NCBI GenBank assembly: GCA_021203915.1
Contig: JAJQAI010000126.1
Span: forward strand, 1 to 5,572
Length of the DNA stretch: 5,572 nt
Direction: 5' to 3'
Source of the DNA: Prevotella sp.
GTDB taxonomy: Bacteria > Bacteroidota > Bacteroidia > Bacteroidales > Bacteroidaceae
The position numbers were made by a program, and so were the translations under genes. The notes under the pieces are model-generated. The model ran no database searches and was not told where the DNA came from. It saw only the letters and a list, made by a program, of their open reading frames with translations. Of the stretch, positions 5,544 through 5,572 are shown piece by piece. Within the stretch, counting starts at the first letter, position 1, and each line of letters starts with the position of its first letter.

Positions 5544-5572
5544 AATAAAAAAAATATTTATTGTTTCTCCTT

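Noticed and set aside
5567..5572. AAGGAG on the minus strand as a Shine-Dalgarno site
   Set aside because: It is 23 bases before the ATG, much too far, and this phylum seldom uses such sites.

Overview
The window looks like chromosomal DNA of an anaerobic member of the Bacteroidota, most likely order Bacteroidales. The reasons are AT-rich DNA with promoter elements of the TAnnTTTG type, start codons with almost no Shine-Dalgarno sequences, a PorT-family outer-membrane protein, a small clostridial-type 2[4Fe-4S] ferredoxin, and a 5'-nucleotidase split into two genes. I cannot name a genus. No mobile element, tRNA, rRNA or CRISPR array was seen.

Left part, minus strand (1-1777): a two-component system in the order response regulator then sensor kinase. 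The regulator is OmpR/PhoB-type and overlaps the kinase start by 23 bases. The kinase is cut by the window edge just before its ATP-binding domain.

Divergent control region (1778-1916): back-to-back promoters with TAnnTTTG elements, and between them four TTA motifs spaced exactly 11 bases apart, the spacing expected for tandem binding of a PhoB-type regulator. Two perfect inverted repeats built from one heptamer (ATCGCTA/TAGCGAT) bracket the plus-strand start codon. The plus-strand promoter lies so close to its ATG that the transcript may be leaderless.

Middle, plus strand (1917-3538): two overlapping genes encode the two halves of a UshA-type 5'-nucleotidase in reversed order. First comes the C-terminal substrate-binding domain as a lipoprotein, then the catalytic metallophosphatase domain as an exported protein. 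Together with the divergent PhoB-like pair this suggests, but does not prove, a locus for phosphate scavenging from nucleotides.

Right part: porT (3618-4358, plus), whose product supports the type IX secretion system, has a hairpin just before its start. It is followed by a 55-residue ferredoxin gene (4507-4674, plus) with its own promoter. A strong two-way hairpin terminator (4699-4734) separates the ferredoxin from a convergent glycine-zipper lipoprotein gene (4758-5543, minus). The most notable signals are the regulatory structures around 1795-1976. The genes themselves belong to recognisable families.
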